Shown: positions 7,302-17,145, counted from the stretch's first letter. The stretch is DNA of 64,000 nt from Tepidibacter hydrothermalis (GCF_029542625.1 NZ_CP120733.1:2480001-2544000), one strand, 5' to 3'. A program made the numbers and translations. Notes: a model not told the origin generated them from the letters alone.

Positions 7302-8684
7302 ATGGCAGATAACCCAAAACTTTGTCAGGGTGCATCTTATAAGAATTTAAATTGTTGTGATAAAAATATAGGTATTTCGGTTGTTCAACCCGAATGTCAT
7401 TGTTTACCAGATGGTAGAGTTGTTACAAACCCTAGTTATGTATCTTCTTTAAACAAATCTTTTTGGACATATAAATTAATAACAGACTGTAATGATACAA
7501 CATTACCAGCAACTTCATTTGTTATTCCTATATGTGAAATTGTACATCTAGAAACACTAACTGTATCCGAAAAAATAGATGGATGCGGTGAATGGACTTC
7601 TATACCTTATACCTTAACTAAGACAGATCCTATTTTCGGAAATGCTCCTGAAGGCTTTCAATTTGTAAAAATAGAAATTAATGATAGATATACCAAAGGA
7701 GTTTCTGTTGCATATAGATTAGAATTAAAAGGAAATTATCCTATAGCAACACAACCTATATCAGTTAATACAAATTCTACTGCAACAGTTTTTGATTGTA
7801 ATGGGGGATTTCTAGTTCCTGAATGTAACCCTCAAGGTAAGTTATCTATAAATAAAAATGTAACTACTATAATAAAAGATAATCAAGCAAAACTTGAATA
7901 CCGTTTAGAAATAGATAATATAGGTAATGCAGCTCTAGAAAGTGTTGAACTTCTAGATATACTATTCTTACCTACTCAATTAACACCTGGAACAATCACT
8001 ACAGTTCCCGATACTTTAAAAGTTGTTATAAATCCTAATGGAGAAATTAGAACAGGAGGAAATTTAGGAAAATTAGATCCTGGTGGAGAAGTAATAGTAA
8101 CTTATAGTATTCCAATAGCAGGTATCTCATCTCCTGGACAATATGTAATAAATAACCTTGCTAGTGTAACATCAGAAGGTACAGAAGCATCAGATACAGC
8201 TACTGCTACTATTGATGTTGTTGAACTAGAATCTAATAAATGTTGTAACGTTTTAGATAATGGTTTAGCTGAATTTAAAATAAGTATAACTAATGTGGGA
8301 GATTCTCCTCATACTAAAGTTAGTATATTAGATGATATGGTAATTCCAACAGGTGTAACAGTTAGATTCTCAGATTTCGATGGTTGTACTGCTGTATTTG
8401 CACGTACAGGAGAACCTGTTCCTGTCAATACCGATGTTAAAGGTAATGCAGATATTAAAATAACTTGTGATAATATAGAAATACCAAAAGGAGCTAGTGC
8501 CCAAAAAATTATGAAATTCAAATTAGTAACAAGTTCAGTATCAGGAAGTACTGTTATTAAAAATGAACTTGAACAAGTAAATCCAACAGACCCAAATACT
8601 CAAATCTTCTTAGGAACTGGTGTTTTACCTATAGAAGCCGGTATACGAGTTCTATTAAGTCTTGAATGCCAAAAACCATGTTAA
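7302..8684 (+). CDS. Cysteine-rich DUF11-type repeat protein, likely spore or cell surface
   Basis: 460 residues from ATG 7302 (AAGGAG at 7286-7291; an in-frame TTG 6 bp earlier is less likely). The N terminus has clustered cysteines (KLCQGASYKNLNCCDKN and ECHCLPD) and no signal peptide. The middle, about 175-310, is a DUF11/COG1361-like beta-sandwich (LEYRLEIDNIGNAALESVEL...VTYSIP). A second, more diverged repeat (FKISITNVGDSPHTKVSILDD) follows, and the protein ends in CQKPC. Lack of a signal plus many cysteines suits a disulphide-linked spore coat, exosporium or appendage protein made in the mother cell. It lies divergent to spoIIIA. The surface role is inferred. Confidence 0.6.
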   Translation: MADNPKLCQGASYKNLNCCDKNIGISVVQPECHCLPDGRVVTNPSYVSSLNKSFWTYKLITDCNDTTLPATSFVIPICEIVHLETLTVSEKIDGCGEWTSIPYTLTKTDPIFGNAPEGFQFVKIEINDRYTKGVSVAYRLELKGNYPIATQPISVNTNSTATVFDCNGGFLVPECNPQGKLSINKNVTTIIKDNQAKLEYRLEIDNIGNAALESVELLDILFLPTQLTPGTITTVPDTLKVVINPNGEIRTGGNLGKLDPGGEVIVTYSIPIAGISSPGQYVINNLASVTSEGTEASDTATATIDVVELESNKCCNVLDNGLAEFKISITNVGDSPHTKVSILDDMVIPTGVTVRFSDFDGCTAVFARTGEPVPVNTDVKGNADIKITCDNIEIPKGASAQKIMKFKLVTSSVSGSTVIKNELEQVNPTDPNTQIFLGTGVLPIEAGIRVLLSLECQKPC

Positions 8685-8741
8685 GTGAAAATATAATCAA
8701 ATTCATATAGCTTATTAATTAAAATTAGATGCAAAAGTAAA

Positions 8742-8777
8742 AGAAGAGTTAGTTTCTATCTAGAAACTAACTCTTCT
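8742..8777 (+). terminator. Intrinsic terminator after the DUF11 gene
   Basis: 17-bp perfect inverted repeat, AGAAGAGTTAGTTTCTA with its complement, around a 2-nt centre, followed by TTAATTAT. It lies 57 bp after the stop codon. Confidence 0.8.
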
Positions 8778-8923
8778 TTAATTATAGATTGTTTATATTT
8801 TTCAAATTCATACTAATATTACCACATTACATCTTTTCGACATTTATTGACATGAAATCTTGCCGAATATATAATATCCAATACAAATATAAATCCAAAG
8901 TCCATTGAGAAAGGAGATAAATC

Positions 8924-9412
8924 ATGAATATAATAAAAAAAATCAATAAAAAAGTAATTATAATTACAACTGTAGTGCTTGTTGCTTTTGGTGCTGCTAA
9001 CGTATATGCTGCTACAGTTCTAGGTACAGACATCATTACTCTTATTCAAAAAGGAATTGCTTCAATAGAAAATAGGATATCATCAGAAACAGAAAAAGAA
9101 ATTGATAAAATTAGTGAAAAAGAACAACAAGAGTTAGATTCTCATATTCAATCAAAGGCTAAAGAGACAGTTCAAGAACTGCAAAAATATCAAAATCAAG
9201 AAATTGATCGTGTTAATAAAGAATTAAATGAATATACCAAAGAATTAAAATCAGCAGTAGATCAACAAATCGAAACTGAAAAACAAAAAATGAAAAATGA
9301 AATCAAAAATAAAGTAGATGAAAAAAAGAAAAAAGAAAAAGAAGAGATGAAAAATAAAGTTAAAGATTCTATCTCAAATCATTTCCAAATAGATGAAACG
9401 CAGACACAATAA
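8924..9412 (+). CDS. Secreted or membrane-anchored coiled-coil protein
   Basis: 162 residues. A positively charged start and a hydrophobic helix (about 10-27) end in VYA-AT, a plausible signal-peptidase site. From about residue 40 to the end the protein is almost pure Lys/Glu/Gln with heptad-like spacing, a long coiled coil with no cysteine and little aromatic content. AAAGGAG sits upstream of the ATG. I recognise no family. It stands as a single-gene unit between two terminators, so it probably has its own promoter. An extracellular spacer or adhesin-like rod, or a spore-surface component, is possible but not shown. Confidence 0.65.
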   Translation: MNIIKKINKKVIIITTVVLVAFGAANVYAATVLGTDIITLIQKGIASIENRISSETEKEIDKISEKEQQELDSHIQSKAKETVQELQKYQNQEIDRVNKELNEYTKELKSAVDQQIETEKQKMKNEIKNKVDEKKKKEKEEMKNKVKDSISNHFQIDETQTQ

Positions 9413-9448
9413 AAAATTCGCATATGCAAGAGCATATGCGAATTTTTT
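9411..9448. terminator. Bidirectional terminator between coiled-coil gene and fabF
   Basis: 17-bp stem AAAAAATTCGCATATGC with a 4-nt loop and complementary arm ending in TTTTTT. A and T tracts on both sides let it serve the plus-strand gene and the fabF end of the fatty-acid operon. Confidence 0.9.
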
Positions 9449-9450
9449 AT

Positions 9451-10689
9451 TTATTCATATTTTTTAAATGCAAGTGTTCCATTGTGTCCACCAAATCCTA
9501 ATGAATTAGTAAGAGCACATTTAATATCTTTTTGTCTTCCTTTTCCTACAACATAGTCAAGATCAAGTTCTGGATCTTGATTTTCCATATTCATAGTAGG
9601 AGGCAAGTATCCTTCGTTTATAGCTAAAGAACATATTATAGCTTCAACTGCTCCAGCTGCTCCTAATAAGTGTCCTGTCATAGACTTAGTTGATGATACA
9701 GCTAAATCATACGCATGATCCTTAAATAAAGATTTAATAGCTAAACTTTCATTTTTATCATTAAGAGGAGTACTAGTTCCATGAGCATTTATGTAATCTA
9801 CATCCTCTATTTTTAGTCCTGCATCATTTATTGCCATTTCCATAGCTCTAGCAGCGCCTTCTCCACCTTCTGCAGGAGCTGTCATATGATATGCATCTGC
9901 TGTTAATCCATAACCAACCAACTCAGCATATATTTTTGCATTTCTAGCTAAAGCATGCTCTAGTTCTTCTAATACTAGCATACCTGATCCTTCTCCCATT
10001 ACAAATCCATCTCTGTCTTTGTCAAATGGTCTTGATGCAGTTTTTGGATCATCATTTCTAGTTGACATTGCCTTCATTGTACAGAATCCAGCAACAGCAA
10101 GCGGAGTTATAGGACTTTCTGCTCCTCCTGAGATCATAATTTCAGCATCTCCTCTTTGGATAGCTTTAAAAGCATCTCCTATAGCATGAGTAGACGATGC
10201 ACAAGCAGTAACAACACTTGTATTAGGTCCCTTAGCTCCACACATTATAGATATTTGTCCTGCAGCCATATTAGTTATCATCATAGGTACAAAGAATGGA
10301 CTTACTCTTTTTGGTCCTTTTTCTAACAATCTTTTGTGTTGTTCTTCTAGTGTCTCTATTCCACCTATTCCTGATCCTACTATAACTCCAAATCTATTTT
10401 TATCTATATTATCTGTATCAATATTTGAGTCTTCCATAGCCATCTTAGATGCAGCCACTGCATATTGAGTGAATCTATCCATCCTTTTAGCTTCCTTTTT
10501 ATCCATAAAATCAGAAGCGTTAAAATCTTTAACCTCTCCTGCTATCTTAGTTACAAAATCAGTAGTGTCAAATCTAGTTATTTCATCTATTCCACAAACT
10601 CCATTTTTAATATTGTTCCAGAATATATCTGTTCCTGTTCCAATAGGAGTTACACATCCTATACCCGTAACCACAACTCTTCTTTTCAT
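9451..10689 (-). CDS. fabF: Beta-ketoacyl-ACP synthase II
   Basis: 412-residue condensing enzyme that extends acyl-ACP with malonyl-ACP. The catalytic triad is visible: Cys163 in TACASSTHA, His303 in NAHGTSTP and His340 in [10 protein letters not shown], with Lys335. Length and motifs are standard for FabF. Last gene of the fab operon, 20 bp after acpP, and followed by a strong terminator. Confidence 0.97.
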   Translation of the reverse strand: MKRRVVVTGIGCVTPIGTGTDIFWNNIKNGVCGIDEITRFDTTDFVTKIAGEVKDFNASDFMDKKEAKRMDRFTQYAVAASKMAMEDSNIDTDNIDKNRFGVIVGSGIGGIETLEEQHKRLLEKGPKRVSPFFVPMMITNMAAGQISIMCGAKGPNTSVVTACASSTHAIGDAFKAIQRGDAEIMISGGAESPITPLAVAGFCTMKAMSTRNDDPKTASRPFDKDRDGFVMGEGSGMLVLEELEHALARNAKIYAELVGYGLTADAYHMTAPAEGGEGAARAMEMAINDAGLKIEDVDYINAHGTSTPLNDKNESLAIKSLFKDHAYDLAVSSTKSMTGHLLGAAGAVEAIICSLAINEGYLPPTMNMENQDPELDLDYVVGKGRQKDIKCALTNSLGFGGHNGTLAFKKYE

Positions 10690-10709
10690 ATTAGTACCTC
10701 CAAAACTAC

Positions 10710-10934
10710 TTATTTAGATTCGATATATTTTACTATATCTCCTATGCAAGTAAACTTTTCTGCTTCTTCATCTGGTATTTCTATTTCAAACTCATCTTCA
10801 AGAGCCATCATTATTTCAACTGCATCTAATGAATCTGCTTCTAAATCTTTTATTAAAGAAGTTTCTAATTTAATCTCCTCCACATTATCTACTCCTAATT
10901 GATCTGCAACTATATCTCTCACTTTTTCAAACAT
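10710..10934 (-). CDS. acpP: Acyl carrier protein
   Basis: 74 acidic residues with the phosphopantetheine attachment serine at residue 35 in [11 protein letters not shown]. It carries the growing acyl chain for every enzyme of the surrounding operon. A strong AGGAGGT ribosome site 8 nt before the ATG fits the high expression expected for ACP. Confidence 0.97.
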   Translation of the reverse strand: MFEKVRDIVADQLGVDNVEEIKLETSLIKDLEADSLDAVEIMMALEDEFEIEIPDEEAEKFTCIGDIVKYIESK

Positions 10935-10974
10935 ATTAAATACCTCCTAATTTTTTATTATATATTTTAATTTT

Positions 10975-11724
10975 TTACTGCATTACCATTCCACCATCGA
11001 CATTAATAGTCTGACCTGTTACATATGAAGATATATCACTTGCTAAGAAAGCTGCTACATTAGCTACATCTTCTGTTTTACCCATTTTTTTCATAGGTAT
11101 GCTGCTTTCATAAGCTGCTTTTACTTCATCTTTTAATACATTAGTCATATCACTTTCTATAAATCCTGGAGCTATAGCATTTATAGTTATATTTCTAGAT
11201 GCAAGCTCTCTAGCTGTTGATTTTGTAAAACCTATAACCCCAGCCTTAGATGCACAGTAATTTGATTGACCTGCATTTCCCATAACACCAACTACAGATG
11301 CCATATTTATTATCTTTCCATATTTTTGCTTCATCATAGGTCTAGTTACAGCCTTTGTACAATTGAATACTCCTTTTAAGTTTACAGATATAACCTTATC
11401 AAAATCTTCTTCTTTCATCTTCATTAAAAGTCCATCTTTAGTTATACCTGCATTATTTACTAGTATATCTAATTTTCCATATTCATTTATAACCTCATTA
11501 ACCATATTTTGAGAGTCTTCAAAATTAGATACATCGCATTTTACAGTAAAGCATCTTACTCCCATATTTTCTATTTCTTTCTTAACTTCAAGTGCAGATT
11601 CTTCTCTTGAAGTATAGTTTATAGCTATATCCGCTCCTAATGAAGCAAGTTTTGTAGCTATTGCTTTTCCTATACCTCTTGAACCTCCAGTTATAAGCGC
11701 AACTCTACCTTTTAAATCTATCAT
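10975..11724 (-). CDS. fabG: 3-oxoacyl-ACP reductase
   Basis: 249-residue short-chain dehydrogenase. The NADPH-binding TGGSRGIG loop is at about 12-19 and the NNAG motif at about 90-93. The catalytic Ser143, Tyr156 and Lys160 are present (SNYCASK). It reduces beta-ketoacyl-ACP in each elongation cycle. The start overlaps the fabD stop by one base (TAATG), so the two are translationally coupled. Confidence 0.97.
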   Translation of the reverse strand: MIDLKGRVALITGGSRGIGKAIATKLASLGADIAINYTSREESALEVKKEIENMGVRCFTVKCDVSNFEDSQNMVNEVINEYGKLDILVNNAGITKDGLLMKMKEEDFDKVISVNLKGVFNCTKAVTRPMMKQKYGKIINMASVVGVMGNAGQSNYCASKAGVIGFTKSTARELASRNITINAIAPGFIESDMTNVLKDEVKAAYESSIPMKKMGKTEDVANVAAFLASDISSYVTGQTINVDGGMVMQ

Positions 11725-12677
11725 TACTTAGCCTCCTTAATATCTTGCACAAATTTTTCTAAAGTATCTTTATTTTCTACATTGTAGATATTTACTTTAA
11801 CTTTTAATTTTTTAGATATTTTATTTATAAACCCTTTAAGAGTCTTACCAGGCCCTATTTCAACAAAGGTATCAAATCCATCTTCTATAAGTCTTTCTAT
11901 TGAATCTTCCCATAATACAGATGAACTTACTTGTTTCACTAAAGTATCTTTTATTTCATCATACTTAACATAATCTCCAGTAACGTTAGTTACAACAGGT
12001 ACTTTCAGAGAATTTAATTGTATATTTTCAAGTTCTTTTTTTAAATTTTCTCCAGCTTTATTTAGCATAGAAGAATGAAAAGGTGCACTTACATTTAATA
12101 TAACAGCTTTTTTAGCTCCTCTTTCTTTACAAAGACTAGCTGCTTTTTCTACAGCTTTTATCTCTCCAGATATTACTATTTGTCCTGGACTATTAAAGTT
12201 AGCAGCCTCAACTACTCCTTCACTAGATACTTCATCCAACACACTCATAAGTATATCTCTATCAAGACCAAGTATTGCAGCCATAGTTCCTACACCTTGT
12301 GGAACCGCCTCTTGCATATATTTACCTCTTTTTTTAACAAGCTTTACAGCTTCTTCAAAAGATAGAGCATCCGCTGCAACAAGAGCAGAATATTCTCCTA
12401 AAGATAATCCTGCACATGCATCAAATTTCACATCAAGTCTATCTTTTAAAACTTCAAGTAAAGCCGTACTTAAAGTAAGTATTGCCGGTTGAGTATTTTC
12501 AGTTTTAGTAAGTTCCTCATTAGGTCCTTCAAACATTACTGATTTTAAATTCATATGTAAAACTTCATCAGCTTTATCAAATATTTTTTTTGAAATCTCA
12601 TAATTTTCATATATATCTTTTCCCATACCTATGTATTGAGATCCTTGACCTGGGAATACGAAAGCTATTTTACTCAT
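11724..12677 (-). CDS. fabD: Malonyl-CoA:ACP transacylase
   Basis: 317 residues. It loads malonyl from malonyl-CoA onto ACP. It shows the N-terminal FPGQGSQ motif, the nucleophile Ser92 in GLSLGEYS and a conserved His in SAPFHSSML near residue 204. Standard length and position between fabK and fabG. Confidence 0.97.
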   Translation of the reverse strand: MSKIAFVFPGQGSQYIGMGKDIYENYEISKKIFDKADEVLHMNLKSVMFEGPNEELTKTENTQPAILTLSTALLEVLKDRLDVKFDACAGLSLGEYSALVAADALSFEEAVKLVKKRGKYMQEAVPQGVGTMAAILGLDRDILMSVLDEVSSEGVVEAANFNSPGQIVISGEIKAVEKAASLCKERGAKKAVILNVSAPFHSSMLNKAGENLKKELENIQLNSLKVPVVTNVTGDYVKYDEIKDTLVKQVSSSVLWEDSIERLIEDGFDTFVEIGPGKTLKGFINKISKKLKVKVNIYNVENKDTLEKFVQDIKEAK

Positions 12678-12688
12678 ATAAATACCTC

Positions 12689-13618
12689 CTAAAATCTCAA
12701 GTTAGATATTATATCATTAGCTTCATTCATCATATCTTCTATAATATCTTTACAAGATTTTATATCTTTAACCATACCAGCACTTTGTCCTGCCATTACA
12801 GATCCATTATCTACATCTCCATCTATAACAGATTTTTTAAGTGCTCCTACGCCTTTTTCATCTATAAAAGAAGAATCAGCTCCTTCTTTTTCTATTTTTA
12901 TAAGTTCTTTCATAAGCTTATTTTTTAAAGCTCTAACAGGATGCCCTGTACTTCTACCTGCAACTAATGCATCTCTATCTTTTGCATTTATAATAGCCTT
13001 TTTATAGTTTTCATGTACTATACACTCTTCACTACATACGAACTTAGTTCCGACTTGAACAGCACTAGCTCCTAATGAAAATGCAGCTACAACCCCTCTT
13101 CCATCAGCAATTCCACCAGCTCCAATAACAGGTATACTAACTTCATCTACAACTTGAGGTATTAATACCATAGTTGTAAGTTCTCCTATATGTCCTCCCG
13201 CTTCAGTTCCTTCTACAACAAGAGCATCTGCTCCACATCTTTCCATCCTTTTAGCAAGAGCAACTGATGGGACAACAGGAATAATTTTTGTTCCTATTGA
13301 TTTCAATTTTTCCATATACTTAGCAGGATTTCCTGCTCCAGTAGTTATGACAGGTATTTTTTCTTCATATACAACTTCCATAACTTCGTCTACAAATGGA
13401 GATAATAACATTACATTAACCCCAAATGGCTTATCAGTAAGTTCTCTAGCTTTTTTGATTTCATTTCTTATAACATCAGCTGGAGCATTTCCTGCTCCGA
13501 TAAGTCCAAGTCCCCCTGCATTAGATACAGCTGCAGCAAGTTCAGCAGTTGCTATCCACGCCATTCCTCCTTGAATTATAGGGTATTTTATTCCTAAAAG
13601 TTCACATACTCTGTTCAT
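12689..13618 (-). CDS. fabK: Enoyl-ACP reductase II (FMN-dependent)
   Basis: 309 residues from MNRVCELLGIKYPIIQGGM. This start has AGGAGG at 13626-13631 and 7-nt spacing; an 8-residue upstream extension lacks a ribosome site. FabK is a TIM-barrel flavoprotein of the nitronate-monooxygenase fold, with GGLGLIGAGN and GTEAGGH motifs. It performs the last reduction of each fatty-acid cycle. I see no fabI in the window, so this is likely the main enoyl reductase; FabK enzymes are known to be insensitive to triclosan. Confidence 0.95.
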   Translation of the reverse strand: MNRVCELLGIKYPIIQGGMAWIATAELAAAVSNAGGLGLIGAGNAPADVIRNEIKKARELTDKPFGVNVMLLSPFVDEVMEVVYEEKIPVITTGAGNPAKYMEKLKSIGTKIIPVVPSVALAKRMERCGADALVVEGTEAGGHIGELTTMVLIPQVVDEVSIPVIGAGGIADGRGVVAAFSLGASAVQVGTKFVCSEECIVHENYKKAIINAKDRDALVAGRSTGHPVRALKNKLMKELIKIEKEGADSSFIDEKGVGALKKSVIDGDVDNGSVMAGQSAGMVKDIKSCKDIIEDMMNEANDIISNLRF

Positions 13619-13629
13619 CTTTTCTCCTC

Positions 13630-14625
13630 CTAGATACTCCATTTAATAACACTCGAAGCCCACGTAAGTCCTGCTCCAAATCCTACTAAAACTATATTGT
13701 CACCTTTTTTTATATTTCCTTTTCTATATGCTTCGTCAAGAGCTACAGGTATAGATGCTGCAGACATATTGCCATATTCATGTAAATTAATATATATTTT
13801 TTCCATAGGCATTTTCAGTCTCTTTGCAGATGCTTGTATTATTCTCATATTAGCTTGATGTGGTACTAAATAATCTATGTCATCTTCATTTAATCCAGCT
13901 ATTTCTATACTCTTTTTAGCAGAATCCCCCATAACTCTAACTGCAAATTTAAATACTTCAGAACCTTCCATTTTTATGTAATGAAGTCTGTCATTCACAC
14001 TTTGACTACTTGCAGGCATTCTAGATCCTCCTGCAGGTATTTTAAGGCACTCTCCACTTGCTCCATTAGCTCCTAGATACGTAGATAAAATACCCTCATT
14101 TTCATTCACTTCACCTAAGATAGCTGCACCTGCTCCATCTCCAAATAGTACACAAGTGTTTCTATCTGTCCAGTCCATAATCTTAGATAGAGTTTCAGCA
14201 CCTATTACAAGCACTTTTTTGTACATACCAGTTTCTATAAAGTTTTTTCCTACACTTAATCCATATACAAATCCAGAACAACCAGCTTCTAAGTCAAATG
14301 CTGCTGCATTAGTAGCTCCTATATTCTTTTGAACCATACATGCTGTAGATGGAAATGACATATCAGGAGTAACAGTAGCAACTATTATAAGATCTATCTC
14401 TTCTGCTTTTATTCCAGAACTTTCCATAGCTTTTTTAGCAGCAAGAGTGGCTATATCTGAAGTAGCGATGTCATCTTCAACTACTCTTCTCTTTTTTATA
14501 CCAGTTCTTGAAGATATCCATTCATCAGTCGTATCTACCATTTTTTCTAAATCAAAATTAGTAATAATTTTATCTGGAACGTAACTTCCTGTAGCTAGTA
14601 TTCCTGCTCTTTTTAATTTATTCAA
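13630..14625 (-). CDS. fabH: Beta-ketoacyl-ACP synthase III
   Basis: About 331 residues. It starts fatty-acid synthesis by condensing acyl-CoA with malonyl-ACP. The catalytic Cys lies in DLEAGCSGF (about 116), with the His and Asn in VPHQAN and the late MSAAS region. Start codons here are TTG. The first (14634) touches the GGAG ribosome site, so the second TTG at 14625 is preferred. Its start overlaps the end of plsX. Confidence 0.95.
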   Translation of the reverse strand: MNKLKRAGILATGSYVPDKIITNFDLEKMVDTTDEWISSRTGIKKRRVVEDDIATSDIATLAAKKAMESSGIKAEEIDLIIVATVTPDMSFPSTACMVQKNIGATNAAAFDLEAGCSGFVYGLSVGKNFIETGMYKKVLVIGAETLSKIMDWTDRNTCVLFGDGAGAAILGEVNENEGILSTYLGANGASGECLKIPAGGSRMPASSQSVNDRLHYIKMEGSEVFKFAVRVMGDSAKKSIEIAGLNEDDIDYLVPHQANMRIIQASAKRLKMPMEKIYINLHEYGNMSAASIPVALDEAYRKGNIKKGDNIVLVGFGAGLTWASSVIKWSI

Positions 14626-15628
14626 TTTGATCAACTCCTAATTTATCTATTTTAAACTTTATTTCATTAAGAACGTTGCCGTTTGCAAAATGTATCCCTT
14701 GCTTTATTGCATTTTTTATAGCTTTAGAATTAGAGCTCCCATGTGCTTTTATAAGACCTCCATTTACTCCAAGAAGCGGTGCTCCTCCATATTCACTATA
14801 GTCAAGGTTCTTCTTTAATGCTTTAAGATCATCTTTTAAAAACATAGCTGCTATTTTTGTCTTCATATTAGTTAAGAATGTGTCTTTTAACATAGAAAAT
14901 ACCGACATAGCTACCCCTTCTGTAACCTTTAAAACTACATTCCCTGTAAATCCATCACATACTATTACATCTGTATAGCCAAAAGATATATCCCTAGCTT
15001 CTACATTACCTATAAAATTTATATCTTCATTAGTTTTTAATAAGTCATAAGATTTTTTAGTTAACTCGTTTCCTTTTCCTTCTTCTTGACCAACATTTAC
15101 TATTGCAACCTTAGGACTTTCAAGATCTAATATTTTGCTTGCATATACAGATCCCATAACTCCAAATTCTAATAAGTTTCTAGGCTTACAGTCTGCGTTC
15201 GCCCCAGCATCTAATAATATAGACATTCCTTCTTTATTTGGTAAGAAAGTGCAAAGTGCAGGTCTATCAATACCCTTTATTCTCCCAAGTACAAAAAGTC
15301 CTCCTGCTAAAAGCGCACCAGTATTTCCAGCTGAAACTATAGCATCTGCTTTTCCTTCTTTAACTAAGTTAAGAGCTACTACCATAGAGGAATCCTTCTT
15401 GCCTCTTATAGCTTTTACTGGTTTATCCTCATTTAATATTATTTCACTCGTGTGAATTATCTCCAATTTAGTTTTATCAAATTCATACTTTCTAAAATTT
15501 TCTTCTAATACATTTTTATCTCCTGTGGCTATTACCTCTATATTAAATTCCTTTATAGCCTCTACTATACCTTCAACTGTTGAATAAGGAGCATTATCTC
15601 CTCCCATACAATCAACTACTATTTTCAT
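14618..15628 (-). CDS. plsX: Phosphate acyltransferase
   Basis: 336 residues from [14 protein letters not shown], the diagnostic PlsX start. PlsX turns acyl-ACP into acyl-phosphate for glycerol-3-phosphate acylation, linking fatty-acid synthesis to phospholipid synthesis. GGGAG lies about 8 nt before ATG 15628; upstream GTG and ATG codons are alternatives. The gene directly follows fapR, as in Bacillus. Confidence 0.96.
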   Translation of the reverse strand: MKIVVDCMGGDNAPYSTVEGIVEAIKEFNIEVIATGDKNVLEENFRKYEFDKTKLEIIHTSEIILNEDKPVKAIRGKKDSSMVVALNLVKEGKADAIVSAGNTGALLAGGLFVLGRIKGIDRPALCTFLPNKEGMSILLDAGANADCKPRNLLEFGVMGSVYASKILDLESPKVAIVNVGQEEGKGNELTKKSYDLLKTNEDINFIGNVEARDISFGYTDVIVCDGFTGNVVLKVTEGVAMSVFSMLKDTFLTNMKTKIAAMFLKDDLKALKKNLDYSEYGGAPLLGVNGGLIKAHGSSNSKAIKNAIKQGIHFANGNVLNEIKFKIDKLGVDQIE

Positions 15629-15641
15629 ATTCATCACTCCC

Positions 15642-16205
15642 TTAATTTATTTCATCGAATATGAACTTTCCTCTAAAAACTTGCTCATGATTTTTATTAT
15701 TTATTTTAACGTGTACATAATGTTTTTTATCTCTAACTCTTATCACTTCAGCTTTAGCTATTAATCTATCATTTGCTTTTATAGGATTTATATTCTTTAT
15801 ATTAGCAACTCCCATTAATACAACAGGTGCATCTACAACAGCCATTGCTAGTGATTCAGCTTGAGCGAATACAAAATGTCCCTTCACTATATTAGTCTTA
15901 GAATAAACCATATGATCAGTCGTTTCAAGTATTGAAATACCTAAGCTTCCAACATCTAAATCTATTATTTCTCCAACTATTTCCTTGCTTCCTATAGTCT
16001 TCACTTTATTTATATTATTTTCAGCAACAATCTTTACTCTTTCTCTTAGTTCAGGTATTCCAAGTTTAAGTCTATCCAATCTTATAGTCTGTATACTAAC
16101 ACCAAAATAATCCGATAATTCTTCATCTGTATAAAAAGGGTCTTTTTTTAACATCTTGGAAAGTTCTGTCTGTCTTTCTTGTTTGCCTTTTCTTTTCACA
16201 ATCAT
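15642..16205 (-). CDS. fapR: Fatty-acid and phospholipid synthesis repressor FapR
   Basis: 187 residues. An N-terminal DeoR-like helix-turn-helix ([27 protein letters not shown], about 27-55) is joined to a hotdog-fold thioesterase-like domain that binds malonyl-CoA in known FapR. Malonyl-CoA releases the repressor from DNA. It lies in the operon it would control, between rpmF and plsX. A 41-bp palindrome matching the FapR site overlaps its promoter, pointing to autoregulation. Confidence 0.96.
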   Translation of the reverse strand: MIVKRKGKQERQTELSKMLKKDPFYTDEELSDYFGVSIQTIRLDRLKLGIPELRERVKIVAENNINKVKTIGSKEIVGEIIDLDVGSLGISILETTDHMVYSKTNIVKGHFVFAQAESLAMAVVDAPVVLMGVANIKNINPIKANDRLIAKAEVIRVRDKKHYVHVKINNKNHEQVFRGKFIFDEIN

Positions 16206-16217
16206 TCACCCCTAAAT

Positions 16218-16258
16218 TATATACTAATATTAGTACCAGCTACTAATATTAGTATATA
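16218..16258 (-). promoter_or_regulatory. FapR operator, extended 41-bp palindrome
   Basis: The core ATTAGTACCAGCTACTAAT closely matches the known FapR operator pattern. Around it the symmetry continues: two perfect 18-bp arms (16218-16235 and 16241-16258) flank a CCAGC centre. It covers the -10 box and probable start point of the fapR promoter, an ideal place for repression. The extension well beyond the usual 17-bp site is unusual. Confidence 0.9.
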
Positions 16259-16279
16259 ATAATTAGTCATATAAATCAA
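16251..16279 (-). promoter_or_regulatory. fapR-plsX-fab promoter (sigma-A type)
   Basis: On the minus strand TTGATT (16274-16279) and TATACT (16251-16256) are separated by exactly 17 bp. The predicted start point falls inside the FapR palindrome, about 40 nt before the fapR ATG. Confidence 0.7.
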
Positions 16280-16290
16280 TAGAACAAAAT

Positions 16291-16325
16291 AAAAAAGCAT
16301 GTAGTTATAAACTACATGCTTTTTT
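16291..16325 (-). terminator. Terminator after rpmF
   Basis: 15-bp stem (AAAAAGCATGTAGTT and complement, 3-nt loop) with A and T tracts on both sides, just after the rpmF stop. It separates the DUF177-rpmF pair from the fapR-driven fab genes, so the latter depend on the FapR-controlled promoter plus readthrough. Confidence 0.85.
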
Positions 16326-16326
16326 A

Positions 16327-16503
16327 TTATTTAGCTACTACTTCTTTACCTTTATAGTATCCACAATCAGGGCATACTCTATGTGATAATTTCGGCTCAT
16401 GACACTGTGGGCAACTTACGAATCCAGTTGCTACCATTTTTGAGTTAGCTGCTCTTCTTGAGTCTCTTTTTGATCTTGATGTTTTACGCTTTGGTACTGC
16501 CAT
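16327..16503 (-). CDS. rpmF: 50S ribosomal protein L32
   Basis: 58-residue gene below common length cut-offs. It starts [18 protein letters not shown], the typical L32 N terminus, and has a zinc ribbon made by CPQC and CPDC (about residues 31-47). The GGTGGGAT ribosome region lies before the ATG. The DUF177-rpmF-plsX arrangement is widely conserved and links ribosome and lipid synthesis genes. Confidence 0.97.
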   Translation of the reverse strand: MAVPKRKTSRSKRDSRRAANSKMVATGFVSCPQCHEPKLSHRVCPDCGYYKGKEVVAK

Positions 16504-16516
16504 TTATCCCACCTCC

Positions 16517-17029
16517 TTAGTCATTTTTAAAAAAGTCTTTTAATTTAGAAAAACGGGGATCAGTAAATTCTTCGTCATTATGACAATTGCATTTTTCTTC
16601 ATTTAAATTAGCTCCACATGAATTACAAAGACCTTTACAGTTTTCATCACATGTTATTCTTTCTGGAACATTTAATATAAAAGTATTTTCAATTATATTT
16701 TTAAAATCTAATTCGTCCCCATTGCAAACAATAGTATCTTCATCTTCTAAAACACAATCTTCATCTTCAACTATAAAAGCTTTAACATCATCTTCTATGT
16801 TGACTTCAACTTCTTTTAAGCATCTGCTACAGGAGTCTAGAACAGAGAATTTAATATTACAATCTAGATAAAGTTGTCCATCGATATTAGTTATTTGCCC
16901 ATTAACTCCAACAAGAGAAGTTAATCTGTAGTTTTTACCACAATAACTAATATTATCAATTTTTTCAGAGAAATTCAAGTCTAAAACTTTTATTTCTCTT
17001 TTTATTAATTTAGATAAGTTTATCATCAT
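16517..17029 (-). CDS. yceD: DUF177 / YceD family protein
   Basis: 170 residues from MMINLSKLIKREIK (GAGGTG 6 nt upstream). The central LDSCSRCLKEVEV motif and the C-terminal cysteine cluster (CDENCKGLCNSCG, then CNCHNDEEFTDPRFSKLKD) are typical of the YceD family found before rpmF. The family is implicated in 23S rRNA or large-subunit maturation. The final DPRFxxLKxFF signature is present. Four to six cysteines suggest a zinc site. Confidence 0.92.
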   Translation of the reverse strand: MMINLSKLIKREIKVLDLNFSEKIDNISYCGKNYRLTSLVGVNGQITNIDGQLYLDCNIKFSVLDSCSRCLKEVEVNIEDDVKAFIVEDEDCVLEDEDTIVCNGDELDFKNIIENTFILNVPERITCDENCKGLCNSCGANLNEEKCNCHNDEEFTDPRFSKLKDFFKND

Positions 17030-17110
17030 ATTAATCACCTCAATAATACACTGCAAAATTTATTATACAAATGCTCAATTAGTTTGTCAAGTATTTTTAC
17101 TTGATAGGCA

Positions 17111-17145
17111 CTAAAAAAGGTAGGTCAATACCTACCCTTTTTAGT
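17111..17145 (-). terminator. Terminator after ackA
   Basis: On the minus strand AAAAAGGGTAGG, a 6-nt loop, then CCTACCTTTTTT. It has one mismatch and a good U run and lies 9 bp after the ackA stop. Confidence 0.85.

Noticed and set aside
7099-7335. 78-codon minus-strand frame across the spoIIIAA/DUF11 spacer
   Set aside because: No ribosome site, overlaps the start of the DUF11 gene on the other strand and the probable sigma-E promoter.
10465-10902. 145-codon plus-strand frame opposite fabF/acpP
   Set aside because: Serine-rich shadow of highly conserved genes on the other strand.
12590-12928. 112-codon plus-strand frame opposite fabD/fabK
   Set aside because: Phe/Tyr/Ser-rich shadow of two clear enzymes; no start signal.
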